The position numbers were made by a program, and so were the translations under genes. Under the pieces are notes generated by a model that was not told the DNA's origin, ran no database searches, and saw only the letters and a list, made by a program, of their open reading frames with translations. A stretch of 64,000 nucleotides of DNA, from positions 16,908-80,907 of the forward strand of contig JAITPN010000094.1 in the NCBI GenBank assembly GCA_031289415.1, written 5' to 3'. The stretch is from Prevotellaceae bacterium (GTDB lineage Bacteria; Bacteroidota; Bacteroidia; Bacteroidales; UBA932). This document shows, piece after piece, positions 1-7,586 of the stretch. How positions within the stretch are numbered: position 1 is the stretch's first letter; every line of letters starts with the position of its first letter.

Positions 1-1181
1 GACGAGGCGGTTGACTTATTCTCTTTCGCCTCCGTCAGGTTATCCGAATAGCTGACCGCGCCCGACGCTTCGAGCGACGTAATCCACGAGCGGAGCAGCA
101 GCCAGTTGACGTTCAGCCGTCCGCGCAGCGTATTATTTTTATTTTTGACGTAAGTATCCGTAAAAGCATCGGGGTCGTTTTTAGAATCATATCCGCCGAT
201 GTTTCCGGTAACGCCCGATTCTATCCTGACGGATTGCCCGCCCCTTGCGTGCAGCGTATTCGAGTAGTGCGCCGACAAAGAATTCCGGCTGTACGACGTG
301 AACGGCGAAGCCAGCTCGGCGATGGACTTGGTATGCTCTGCCCCTATATTCAATACCCCCGTCCGGCGTCCCATATCGAACCCTTTGCTCAGCGAAAACT
401 GCTTTGCCTGCAGCTTGGTAGACAGCTCCGCCTGCCACGGCGACTTTCCTTTTTTTGTTTCAATCTTTACAATCCCGTTGCTCATATCGCCATACTCTAC
501 GGACGGCACGCCGGTGATTACCTCAATCGACGCTACGTGGCTTGCGGCAATGCCGCGGACGTCTGCGCCGGACACGTCGAACGTGCCGTTGTTCGACAGC
601 CGGACGCCGTCAACTTCTATCGCCGTGCCGAACGTCGGATTTCCGTTTTCGCCGCTCGCGGCGGCGCGGATTGCCAGCGTCTGCGGGGCGCTGCCGGCAA
701 AGTGGGGGCTGCGCGTCGATTTCCCGCCGGGCAGCAAACTCATGGCGTCAGCCACGTTCAACAACTGCATGTGCTCAAGCCCTGTCCGGTCGATGACGTA
801 CGAGGTAGCCATTCCGTCCTGCCGTTTTGCGGTTACCACCACCTCGTCCAGCTTCAGGTTGTCTTCCGGCAAATACCATTCAATGCCCGCCGTATCTTGG
901 GTTACATGTATTTGGAACGTCGTTTTGACGAATCCGAGGCATGAAACCGTAACGTCGGCAGCGCCCTGCGGTACTTTAAATATGGTAAACGCCCCTTCGC
1001 CGTTCGTCGTTGCCCACAACCCTTTGTCGGCAAGCACTATATTGGCATACCCTACAGGATTTTTACTCGCCTTATGCAGTATTTTTCCTGATATGGAATA
1101 TTGCCCCCGCGCCGTGTGGACGGCACACAGCGCAAGTAAACATATAAAAACAGGCAATAGTTTCGTTGTACCAAAGTTCAT
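1..1181 (-). CDS. TonB-dependent receptor, N-terminal part (cut by window start)
   Basis: This is the first 393 codons of an outer-membrane TonB-dependent receptor; the rest lies outside the window. Reading leftwards from the ATG at 1181, a signal peptide (about residues 1-26) precedes a carboxypeptidase-regulatory-like beta-sandwich domain (about 27-110, starting YSISGKILHK). A TonB-box-like stretch, DEVVVTAKR, follows, and then a plug domain containing the GVPSVEYGDMSNGIVKI motif typical of plugs. The remaining visible part is the start of the beta-barrel. Substrate is unknown; no SusD partner is visible on this side. A TACCTTTG box ends only 4 nt before the ATG, so the mRNA is probably leaderless. 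The gene is divergent from the decarboxylase at 1670, with the 21-bp array between them. Confidence 0.93.
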   Translation of the reverse strand, partial: MNFGTTKLLPVFICLLALCAVHTARGQYSISGKILHKASKNPVGYANIVLADKGLWATTNGEGAFTIFKVPQGAADVTVSCLGFVKTTFQIHVTQDTAGIEWYLPEDNLKLDEVVVTAKRQDGMATSYVIDRTGLEHMQLLNVADAMSLLPGGKSTRSPHFAGSAPQTLAIRAAASGENGNPTFGTAIEVDGVRLSNNGTFDVSGADVRGIAASHVASIEVITGVPSVEYGDMSNGIVKIETKKGKSPWQAELSTKLQAKQFSLSKGFDMGRRTGVLNIGAEHTKSIAELASPFTSYSRNSLSAHYSNTLHARGGQSVRIESGVTGNIGGYDSKNDPDAFTDTYVKNKNNTLRGRLNVNWLLLRSWITSLEASGAVSYSDNLTEAKENKSTAS

Positions 1182-1185
1182 GATG

Positions 1186-1193
1186 CAAAGGTA
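1186..1193 (-). promoter_or_regulatory. Bacteroidota -7 box for the TonB receptor
   Basis: Read on the minus strand the sequence is TACCTTTG, a perfect TAnnTTTG box. The receptor ATG begins 5 nt downstream, which puts the expected transcription start at or next to the start codon. Confidence 0.7.
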
Positions 1194-1310
1194 AGGCGCT
1201 TTATTCCGCCAATCAATACCACAAATGAGGTATTTTATTGGAAATTAATACCTAAAAAAAGGTATTCATTCTGTGGACATAATATATAAGGTATGTGCAG
1301 CCGCCAACTT

Positions 1311-1541
1311 TTCGCGGGACTCCGCCAAGCTCCGGCGGGATTCCGCCAAACCTTCGCGGGATTCCGCCAAACCTTCGCGGGATTCCGCCAAGCTTTCGCG
1401 GGATTCCGCCAAACCTTCGCGGGATTCCGCCAAACCTTCGCGGGACTCCGCCAAACTTTCGCGGGACTCCGCCAAACCTTCGCGGGACTCCGCCAAACCT
1501 TCGCGGGATTCCGCCAAACCTTCGCGGAACTCCAAAAACCC
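1311..1541 (+). repeat. 21-bp tandem repeat array 1 (11 units)
   Basis: Eleven contiguous units of exactly 21 bp, with no spacers. The conserved core on the plus strand is GCGGGAYTCCGC, an inverted repeat centred on AC or AT, followed by a CAAACCTTC-type spacer. The first two units and the last unit (GCGGAACTCC) are degenerate; the middle units differ only at C/T and CC/CT/GCT positions. Because 21 is a multiple of 3, several frames stay open across the array (for example SRDSAKP on plus, ESREGLA on minus), but no frame has a conserved start or flank, so I do not annotate a protein. ATAATATA at 1279-1286 precedes it, as in arrays 2 and 3. It lies between the divergent promoters of the TonB receptor and the decarboxylase. 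Confidence 0.95.
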
Positions 1542-1569
1542 TACAATATGCCGCCGCCGAACCGCCCTA

Positions 1570-1600
1570 TTGCGCAATCTGAAAAAAATAGCTACATTTG
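1570..1600 (+). promoter_or_regulatory. promoter of the PLP decarboxylase
   Basis: TACATTTG at 1593-1600 matches TAnnTTTG, and TTG at 1570 lies at about the -33 spacing. Transcription would begin near 1607, which rules out the in-frame upstream start at 1598 and supports the ATG at 1670. Confidence 0.65.
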
Positions 1601-1669
1601 CCGATATTTTATAATTCAGTTGAGTTACATTTATATTTTTTTAACAAAGTAATTAATATACATTCAGAA

Positions 1670-3067
1670 ATGAAAAACAAATACATCGACCTGATTGAGC
1701 AAAGTTTTGAATTTCCGCAGCCGGAATTTAAGACGGTAGATAGCGAATTGTATTTCCACAACATCCCTTTGATGGAAGTCATTGAACAATACGGCACGCC
1801 GCTCCGCATCTCGTACCTGCCGAAGATAAGCCAGCAGATACAGCGGGCTAAGCGCATGTTTAACGTAGCCATGGCAAAAGTCGATTACCAAGGCGATTAT
1901 AATTATTGCTATTGTACAAAAAGCTCGCACTTCCATTTTGTGATGGAAGAGGCGTTGAAGAACGATATTCACCTCGAAACGTCGTCGGCTTACGATATTA
2001 ACCTCATTGAGGCATTGTATGAAAATAAACTCGTCGACAAAGACCGTTTCATTGTCTGCAATGGGTTTAAGAAAGAGCTGTATATCGAAAATATTGCGAG
2101 CCTTATCAATAGCGGCTGGACCAATACGATTCCGGTGCTCGACAATATGGCTGAATTTGATACGCTGGTAAAATACGTGCACGAGCCTTGTAAAATAGGC
2201 ATCCGCATTGCCGCCGAAGAAGAGCCGAAGTTTGATTTTTACACCTCGCGGTTAGGCATACGGTATAGCGATATTCTGAACTTTTACAGGAATAAAATTG
2301 CTAAAAACAAGATGTTTACCTTGAAGATGCTGCACTTTTTCATCAATACGGGGATTCGCGACAATTCGTACTATTGGAACGAGCTGGCGAAGTGCGTCAA
2401 TGTGTATTGCGAGCTGAAAAAACGGTGTCCCGAACTTGATTCCATGAACATCGGAGGCGGCTTCCCCATCAAAAATTCGTTAGGGTTCGATTACGATTAT
2501 GAATATATGACGGAAGAAATCATCAGCCAAATTAAAAGCATTTGTACGCAAAACGACGTGCCTGAACCGAATATATTCAGTGAGTTTGGGAGCTTCACCG
2601 TAGGCGAAAGCGGCGCAATTATCTATTCCATCTTAGGACAGAAGCAGCAAAACGACCGCGAACGGTGGTATATGATCGACAGTTCATTCATGACCACACT
2701 GCCCGACACGTGGGCGCTGAAACAACGCTTCATTCAACTCCCTATCAATAATTGGGACAGGGAGTATCAGCGGGTCTTCCTCGGCGGGCTTACGTGCGAC
2801 AGCATGGATTACTACAATGCCGACACCCGCGCCAACGCCATTTTCCTCCCGCGCCTGTATGACGACGACGACCAGTCTCAATATATCGGATTTTTCCACA
2901 CCGGCGCTTATCAAGATACCATCGGGGGATACGGCGGATTGCAGCATTGCCTGCAACCCGGTCCGAAACACATTATCATTGACGTGGACGAAAACGGTGA
3001 ATACAATACCAAGTTGTTCAGCAAAGAGCAGACTTATAAGTCGATGTTGAAGATATTGGGGTATTGA
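1670..3067 (+). CDS. fold-III PLP-dependent arginine decarboxylase-like enzyme
   Basis: A 465-residue enzyme of the alanine-racemase-like (fold III) PLP family that is usually annotated arginine decarboxylase in Bacteroidota; its expected role is agmatine and polyamine formation in the cytoplasm. The likely Schiff-base lysine is K84 in YCYCTKSSHF at the start of the TIM barrel. NIGGGFPIK (phosphate-binding glycine loop), FSEFGSFTVGESG and LGGLTCDSMDYY (C-terminal sheet domain with the conserved Cys-Asp) follow in family order. The start at 1670 (MKNKYIDLIEQ) fits the family and lies downstream of the promoter. The exact substrate (arginine or carboxynorspermidine-like compounds) cannot be fixed from sequence. 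The gene appears monocistronic. Confidence 0.88.
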   Translation: MKNKYIDLIEQSFEFPQPEFKTVDSELYFHNIPLMEVIEQYGTPLRISYLPKISQQIQRAKRMFNVAMAKVDYQGDYNYCYCTKSSHFHFVMEEALKNDIHLETSSAYDINLIEALYENKLVDKDRFIVCNGFKKELYIENIASLINSGWTNTIPVLDNMAEFDTLVKYVHEPCKIGIRIAAEEEPKFDFYTSRLGIRYSDILNFYRNKIAKNKMFTLKMLHFFINTGIRDNSYYWNELAKCVNVYCELKKRCPELDSMNIGGGFPIKNSLGFDYDYEYMTEEIISQIKSICTQNDVPEPNIFSEFGSFTVGESGAIIYSILGQKQQNDRERWYMIDSSFMTTLPDTWALKQRFIQLPINNWDREYQRVFLGGLTCDSMDYYNADTRANAIFLPRLYDDDDQSQYIGFFHTGAYQDTIGGYGGLQHCLQPGPKHIIIDVDENGEYNTKLFSKEQTYKSMLKILGY

Positions 3068-3069
3068 TT

Positions 3070-3100
3070 AGAAGCATCAAAATTCCCTTCGGGGGCTTCT
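3070..3100. other. small hairpin between convergent genes
   Basis: AGAAGC and GCTTCT pair around a CCCTTCGGG inner hairpin, just after the decarboxylase stop. There is no T-run, so termination is only possible, not shown. The rest of the gap to 3159 holds nothing I recognise. Confidence 0.35.
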
Positions 3101-3159
3101 CGTCGGTATATTTTATTCAACCGTCGGCTTCGCCTCACCCCTCCCGCTTCACTTCTTAG

Positions 3160-3603
3160 TCATTTTCTTCTGCTTTTAAAAAAATCGACCAGCAATTGTG
3201 CACATTCTTCTTGCAGGACGCCGCTTTCGACGGTGGTTTTGGGATGCAGCAGCGGGGCTTGGAGGAGCGTGAAACCGCGCTTCGCGTCGGGCGCGCCGTA
3301 CACGAGTTTCCCGATTTGCGCCCAGAAGAGCGCACCGGCGCACATGACGCAGGGTTCGAGGGTAACGTAGAGCGTACAGTCGGTAAGGTATTTGCCGCCC
3401 ACGGCGTATGCGGCTGACGTGATGGCTTGCATTTCGGCATGCGCCGTAGGGTCGTTGAGGCGTTGGGTGAGGTTGTGCGCCCGCGCAATGATGCGGTTGT
3501 TACATTCGACGATTGCGCCTACCGGCACTTCGCCTTCTCCGGCGGCGGCTTGCGCTTCTTTGAGCGCTTCGCGCATGAATTGAGCGGTGCGGTCGGACGT
3601 CAT
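3160..3603 (-). CDS. tadA: tRNA-specific adenosine deaminase
   Basis: TadA deaminates A34 to inosine in tRNA-Arg(ACG). The 147-residue protein has the cytidine/adenosine deaminase zinc site: H55-A-E57 in DPTAHAEMQ supplies the zinc histidine and the proton-shuttle glutamate, and P84-C-V-M-C88 supplies the two zinc cysteines. VPVGAIV and the PLLHPKT region are typical of TadA. I chose the ATG at 3603, because the longer open frame (from 3645) would overlap the upstream metallo-hydrolase by 38 bp. The gap to that gene is 4 bp, so the two are probably co-transcribed. Confidence 0.94.
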   Translation of the reverse strand: MTSDRTAQFMREALKEAQAAAGEGEVPVGAIVECNNRIIARAHNLTQRLNDPTAHAEMQAITSAAYAVGGKYLTDCTLYVTLEPCVMCAGALFWAQIGKLVYGAPDAKRGFTLLQAPLLHPKTTVESGVLQEECAQLLVDFFKSRRK

Positions 3604-3607
3604 GGCG

Positions 3608-5008
3608 TTAGAGTCCAAATTCTTGATGGCGTTCCGGAATTTCAATGTCGCGGAATCCTTTTTTCAGCAGCCGGCGTTTAAATTCTACTTGCACGTCCGG
3701 CTCGCCGTGTACGATGAATACACGCTTCACGGCTTGTTGGTTTTGGCACGAGAGGTATTGGCACAGGTCGTGGTAGTCGGCATGGGCGCTCATGGAGTTG
3801 AGGCTGACGATGCCGGCTTTTACGTTGTAGGGCGTGCCGAAAATGCCGACGGTTTCGGGATGTTTTTTCAGCCGTGCGCCCAGCGAGTTAGGTTCGCAAT
3901 AGCCGATAAGCATAATCGTATTGCGCCAGTTTTCGATGCTGTTGGCGATGTGGTGTTTTACGCGTCCGGCTTCCGCCATTCCCGAAGCGGAAATGATGAC
4001 CGCCGGTTTGTAATTGGTGTTCAGCGCTTGCGATTCGCGTTTGTCCGTAATGTATTTCAGCCCTTTGAAGCGGAACGGGTCAGCGTCGGTTTTCATGAGT
4101 TTTTGCATCGAGCGGTTGAAACATTCGGTATGCGTTTTGACAATTTCGGTTACTTTAATCGACATCGGGCTATCCACATAATAGTCGACCGGCGGAAGTT
4201 TTCCGTCGAGTTCCAAATCGTTGAGCGCATAGAGCAGTTCTTGCGTACGCCCCACGCTGAAGGCGGGGATAATCAGTTTTCCTTTTTTCAGGATGCAGGT
4301 TTCTTCGATGTTTTTCAATAGGTCGGCGGCATACGTTTCAATTTTTTCGTGCAATTTGTTGCCGTAGGTCGATTCGATAATCAGGTAGTCTGCCTGCGGG
4401 AAGGCTTCGGGCGAATGGAGAATCGGGTCGCCGTAGCGCCCTACGTCGCCGCTGAAGGCAAGGGTTTCGGTTTTGCCGCCGTCGGTAATCCAGACGAATA
4501 CGGTGGCGCTGCCGACGATATGTCCGCCGTCGAAAAACTGGAGTTGAATATTTTTGTCGACCTGCACCGTTTCGTGGTATTGCACAGGGTGCATGTAATC
4601 AAACGTCCGCAGCACGTCTTCTTCCGTATAAATCGGTTCGAGTATTATTTTGTTTTCTTCGCGGCGTTTTTTGTTCATGAAATGAATATCTTGCCTTTGG
4701 ATAGCCGCCGAATCGAGCAGCAGCACCCGGATGATGTCAATGGTGGCGGGCGTGGCGTAAATTTTGCCGCGAAAGCCGTCTTTCACCAATTTAGGCAACA
4801 AGCCCGAATGGTCAACGTGGGCGTGCGAAAGGAATACATAGTCCACTTCTGCGGGGTTGAAGCCCCACGTGCGGTTCAGGGCGTCGGTGTCGCGCCCCAT
4901 GCCTTGAAACATGCCGCAATCGAGAAGTATTTTCTTACCTGAATGAAGCGTAATCAGGTGTTTGCTGCCGGTAACGGTCTGTGCTGCGCCGTGAAAAGAA
5001 ATTTTCAT
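3608..5008 (-). CDS. MBL-fold / beta-CASP metallo-hydrolase (RNA-processing type)
   Basis: A 466-residue protein of the metallo-beta-lactamase plus beta-CASP family, related to the CPSF73/YSH1 nucleases. Motif 2, H62-A-H64-V-D66-H67 (SHAHVDHSG), gives the di-zinc site. GGHIVGSA carries the motif 3 histidine, FSGDVGRYGDPIL motif 4, and the C-terminal SMSAHADYHDL and FIVHGEPD segments are the beta-CASP and MBL-RNA-specificity motifs. The expected activity is RNA endo- or exonuclease, but the target is unknown. It is the first gene of an operon with tadA. Confidence 0.88.
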   Translation of the reverse strand: MKISFHGAAQTVTGSKHLITLHSGKKILLDCGMFQGMGRDTDALNRTWGFNPAEVDYVFLSHAHVDHSGLLPKLVKDGFRGKIYATPATIDIIRVLLLDSAAIQRQDIHFMNKKRREENKIILEPIYTEEDVLRTFDYMHPVQYHETVQVDKNIQLQFFDGGHIVGSATVFVWITDGGKTETLAFSGDVGRYGDPILHSPEAFPQADYLIIESTYGNKLHEKIETYAADLLKNIEETCILKKGKLIIPAFSVGRTQELLYALNDLELDGKLPPVDYYVDSPMSIKVTEIVKTHTECFNRSMQKLMKTDADPFRFKGLKYITDKRESQALNTNYKPAVIISASGMAEAGRVKHHIANSIENWRNTIMLIGYCEPNSLGARLKKHPETVGIFGTPYNVKAGIVSLNSMSAHADYHDLCQYLSCQNQQAVKRVFIVHGEPDVQVEFKRRLLKKGFRDIEIPERHQEFGL

Positions 5009-5033
5009 GTTAAATATATAGATGATAATAGAA

Positions 5034-5041
5034 CAAATGTA
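5034..5041 (-). promoter_or_regulatory. -7 box for the MBL-fold hydrolase operon
   Basis: Minus-strand TACATTTG, a perfect TAnnTTTG box, 25 nt before the ATG at 5008. The remainder of 5042-5156 is AT-rich and shows no gene. Confidence 0.6.
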
Positions 5042-5156
5042 AGACTATTTTTTTGATTCTGCTGCATTTTTGTCGAAAAAAATAAAATAATATGGAAAAA
5101 CAGGCGGTTTATATAGTTAATTCAAGCCTTTTATTTAATAAAGCTTTGTATATTTT

Positions 5157-6398
5157 TCATTCATTATAAATTTTAATGGTTGAATTATCTTTTTTCTTAA
5201 TGGTTAACGATTTTGCGGTAGGTGCGAACGAATCTTTAAATAGCGCTTCATAATTCCGCTTGGTTACTTCTATATCATTTACTTTTATCACATTGTCATA
5301 TAGATTTATGCCTAAAGAGTCGGCTTTTGCATTTTTCAATAAAAAACCAACATAAAGCAGATTTTCTATATCATTTATAGTATCTGTGGCTTTGGTAAAA
5401 CCAAGTCCTCCCCAAGAGGCTTCACGATCATAAGTAATAGTGTCTTTATCGGAGTGATAATGAAATAGTAATTTGCGATAGTCAATGGCAAAATTAAAAT
5501 GCTTTAAAAAATCTATGCCGATAAGTCCGTCTTCTAAATAATAGGAATATCTGATTTCTGCTTTTGGAAGATACATGTTAAAAGCGCTTATATTCACAGA
5601 TACATCATAAGTTAAGATTCCGGTAGTAGGCTTGTCTTGTATGTGCGTAATTTGATGAAAGTCGTGATAAGGCAATCCTTTTAATTCTTTATGCAGGAAC
5701 GCGGCGGGAAGCACAATATCTCCGCCATATCCTAAATCGAGGACGAAATCTACGGAAATTTCAAAACATGTATCCGCAGTAATGATTTGCAAAGGCATTT
5801 TAATAATGGGCGCTCCCGATTCCCCGACCCGAAAAGGTATGGTGTCAGCCGTATAGGTGAGGCTATCTAACAATGCCATATATTTTTCTTTGAGGTTAAT
5901 ATTGATGATTTTTTCTTTCCCAATGATATTTACAGGGAATAGACTGTGTCCATACGCATGTGTGACTATTGGATTTTTATGAAAAAACACGTTTTTGCCT
6001 ATTTGTGTTTTTATCATTGAATTTCCGGTATAATACAAAGTATAGCCCGTGCGTATACCATTGGGCGTGAGAAAGGGGAACGGATATAATAACCCGCCGA
6101 TGTGTAGCTTTTCCTTATTTTCTTCTACAAAAACCGAGTCTACTATCAATTCAGGAGCGCCTGTATCCAACTTCATATCGTACACTATACTATCCTCTAT
6201 TACAACCGGAATATATATACAATTACGATGAGGTTCAATTTTTATAGGTATGGCTACATGTGTAATACTATCGACAAATGAAAAGGGACGGTTTGAGGCG
6301 TTTGATATAGTGTCTTTATTTGAAAAAGTGCACGCCTGCATAATTATGTAAATAACTATGATATATGTTTTGTATGAGTGTTGACAAATACGGTTCAT
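5157..6398 (-). CDS. lipoprotein aspartic (retropepsin-like) protease with PDZ-like domain
   Basis: A 413-residue secreted lipoprotein. From the ATG at 6398, a short basic start and a hydrophobic stretch end in the lipobox-like IIMQAC. There are two retropepsin-like lobes: the first carries the catalytic-type motif LDTGAPELIVD (about residues 80-90), the second FVLDLGYGGDIVLP, where D-L-G replaces D-T/S-G. The segment LIGIDFLKHFNFAIDY is the typical third motif of such lobes. The C-terminal region (VGFLLKNAKADSLGINLYDN) resembles a PDZ domain. It probably acts as a periplasmic or surface peptidase. Earlier in-frame starts (to 6545) add a low-complexity extension that would bury the lipobox. 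Monocistronic. Confidence 0.75.
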   Translation of the reverse strand: MNRICQHSYKTYIIVIYIIMQACTFSNKDTISNASNRPFSFVDSITHVAIPIKIEPHRNCIYIPVVIEDSIVYDMKLDTGAPELIVDSVFVEENKEKLHIGGLLYPFPFLTPNGIRTGYTLYYTGNSMIKTQIGKNVFFHKNPIVTHAYGHSLFPVNIIGKEKIININLKEKYMALLDSLTYTADTIPFRVGESGAPIIKMPLQIITADTCFEISVDFVLDLGYGGDIVLPAAFLHKELKGLPYHDFHQITHIQDKPTTGILTYDVSVNISAFNMYLPKAEIRYSYYLEDGLIGIDFLKHFNFAIDYRKLLFHYHSDKDTITYDREASWGGLGFTKATDTINDIENLLYVGFLLKNAKADSLGINLYDNVIKVNDIEVTKRNYEALFKDSFAPTAKSLTIKKKDNSTIKIYNE

Positions 6399-6605
6399 TA
6401 CTTTTATTATTTTGTGTAAAATGACATCTAATGATTGTTTCTTAACAAATACAAATTTACAAAAAATAGGGAAATTAGGGGTAATGGACAAAAATAAATA
6501 CTCCACCTTATCTCCTTGAAAAAAATCTCGCCTTATTATCAGCAATTTATGATTACTCTGAAAAATAATATACTTTGTTATGCAAGATACTAAAGAATTA
6601 ATACA

Positions 6606-6613
6606 TATATTTG
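6606..6613 (+). promoter_or_regulatory. -7 box for the PspC/PadR/PspC operon
   Basis: TATATTTG, a perfect TAnnTTTG box, 28 nt before the first ATG (6641). It overlaps the in-frame earlier start at 6611, which is therefore unlikely to be used. Confidence 0.6.
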
Positions 6614-6640
6614 CATTTCCTAAATAATAAAGATAAAAGT

Positions 6641-7231
6641 ATGAAAAAAGTAATTACAGCAAACATCGGTGGATATTGTTTCACCATTGAGGAAGACGCC
6701 TATGCGCGGTTGGACGATTACCTCAATAATTTCAGGGCGTCGATGGCAAACAAGCAGGAGGCGGCTGAAGTCATGGAAGACGTAGAACAGCGCATTGCCG
6801 AAATTTTTCGCGAACATCTCACCCTCGGGCAACAAGTGGTTGATATGATTTTGGTAGGTAAAGTGATTACCATGCTGGGCATGCCCGAAGAAGGGGCGGC
6901 GTATGACGAAAAAGAGCCGGCGGCTTCGGCTTCGCGCCGGCAAATACGACGGTTTTACCGCAATCCCGACGATACAGCCATTGGCGGCGTATGCAGCGGA
7001 TTGGCAGCCTATTTTGGCATCGACAAAGTGCTGGTGCGGTTGCTTTTCCTTATCGGGCTTTGCTTCATGGGCGTTCCGTTTTTTATTTACATTGTGCTGT
7101 GGATTGTAACCCCAAAAGCCAATACTATTGCGGAAAAGTTGGAAATGCAGGGCAAGCCGGTAACCGTGCAAAATATTCTGGATTATGCCAAATACTATTC
7201 ATCAAAATATTCAAAAAAACAAACCGTATGA
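6641..7231 (+). CDS. PspC-domain membrane protein (short)
   Basis: A 196-residue protein. Residues 1-85 form an N-terminal domain shared with the third gene of the operon (SGYxFxI..DAY..LDxYL, EDVEQRIAE). The PspC domain follows at about 100-160: RRFYRNPDDTAIGGVCSGLAAYFGID and then a hydrophobic segment, FLIGLCFMGVPFFIYIVLWI. PspC proteins are inner-membrane stress-response factors; a specific role here is unknown. Its stop overlaps the start of the PadR gene (ATGA), indicating translational coupling. Confidence 0.88.
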   Translation: MKKVITANIGGYCFTIEEDAYARLDDYLNNFRASMANKQEAAEVMEDVEQRIAEIFREHLTLGQQVVDMILVGKVITMLGMPEEGAAYDEKEPAASASRRQIRRFYRNPDDTAIGGVCSGLAAYFGIDKVLVRLLFLIGLCFMGVPFFIYIVLWIVTPKANTIAEKLEMQGKPVTVQNILDYAKYYSSKYSKKQTV

Positions 7232-7584
7232 ATATAGACACTATCAACACCGACAATGTAAAAGCCCAGATGCGCAAAGGTATTTTGGAATACTGCATTT
7301 TGCTTATTCTGGCAAACAACGATGCGTATGCTACGGCAATCATCAATGAACTGAAAGCGGCAAAAATGATTGTGGTTGAAGGCACGCTGTATCCGTTGCT
7401 TACGCGCCAGAAAAACCAAGGGCTGCTGAACTACCGCTGGGAAGAGTCGCCGCAAGGTCCGCCGCGGAAATACTATATGCTGACCGATAAAGGCAGGGCA
7501 TTGCTGACGGAATTAGACGCTTCATGGAACGAACTTGTGAAAACCATTCAATCATTAAACAAAAAAAACAATAACCTTCAATAA
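7228..7584 (+). CDS. PadR-family transcriptional regulator
   Basis: A 118-residue winged-helix protein. The MRKGILEYCILLILA helix, the GTLYPLLTRQKNQGLL recognition region and the wing PPRKYYMLTDKGRALL are the PadR signature. It likely represses its own operon, as is usual for PadR genes beside PspC-domain genes. The start at 7228 overlaps the preceding stop by 4 bp; a longer frame reaching back to 6991 is a shadow of the PspC gene. The next gene begins 2 bp after the stop. Confidence 0.92.
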   Translation: MNIDTINTDNVKAQMRKGILEYCILLILANNDAYATAIINELKAAKMIVVEGTLYPLLTRQKNQGLLNYRWEESPQGPPRKYYMLTDKGRALLTELDASWNELVKTIQSLNKKNNNLQ

Positions 7585-7586
7585 TT

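Noticed and set aside
234..1194. Plus-strand ORFs over the first kilobase
   Set aside because: The minus strand encodes a clear TonB receptor there.
1311..1541. CRISPR array
   Set aside because: Units are contiguous, with no spacers, and no cas gene lies in the window.
1266..1652. Several long ORFs on both strands across array 1
   Set aside because: Open only because the unit is 21 bp without stops; no conserved start, promoter fit or flanks.
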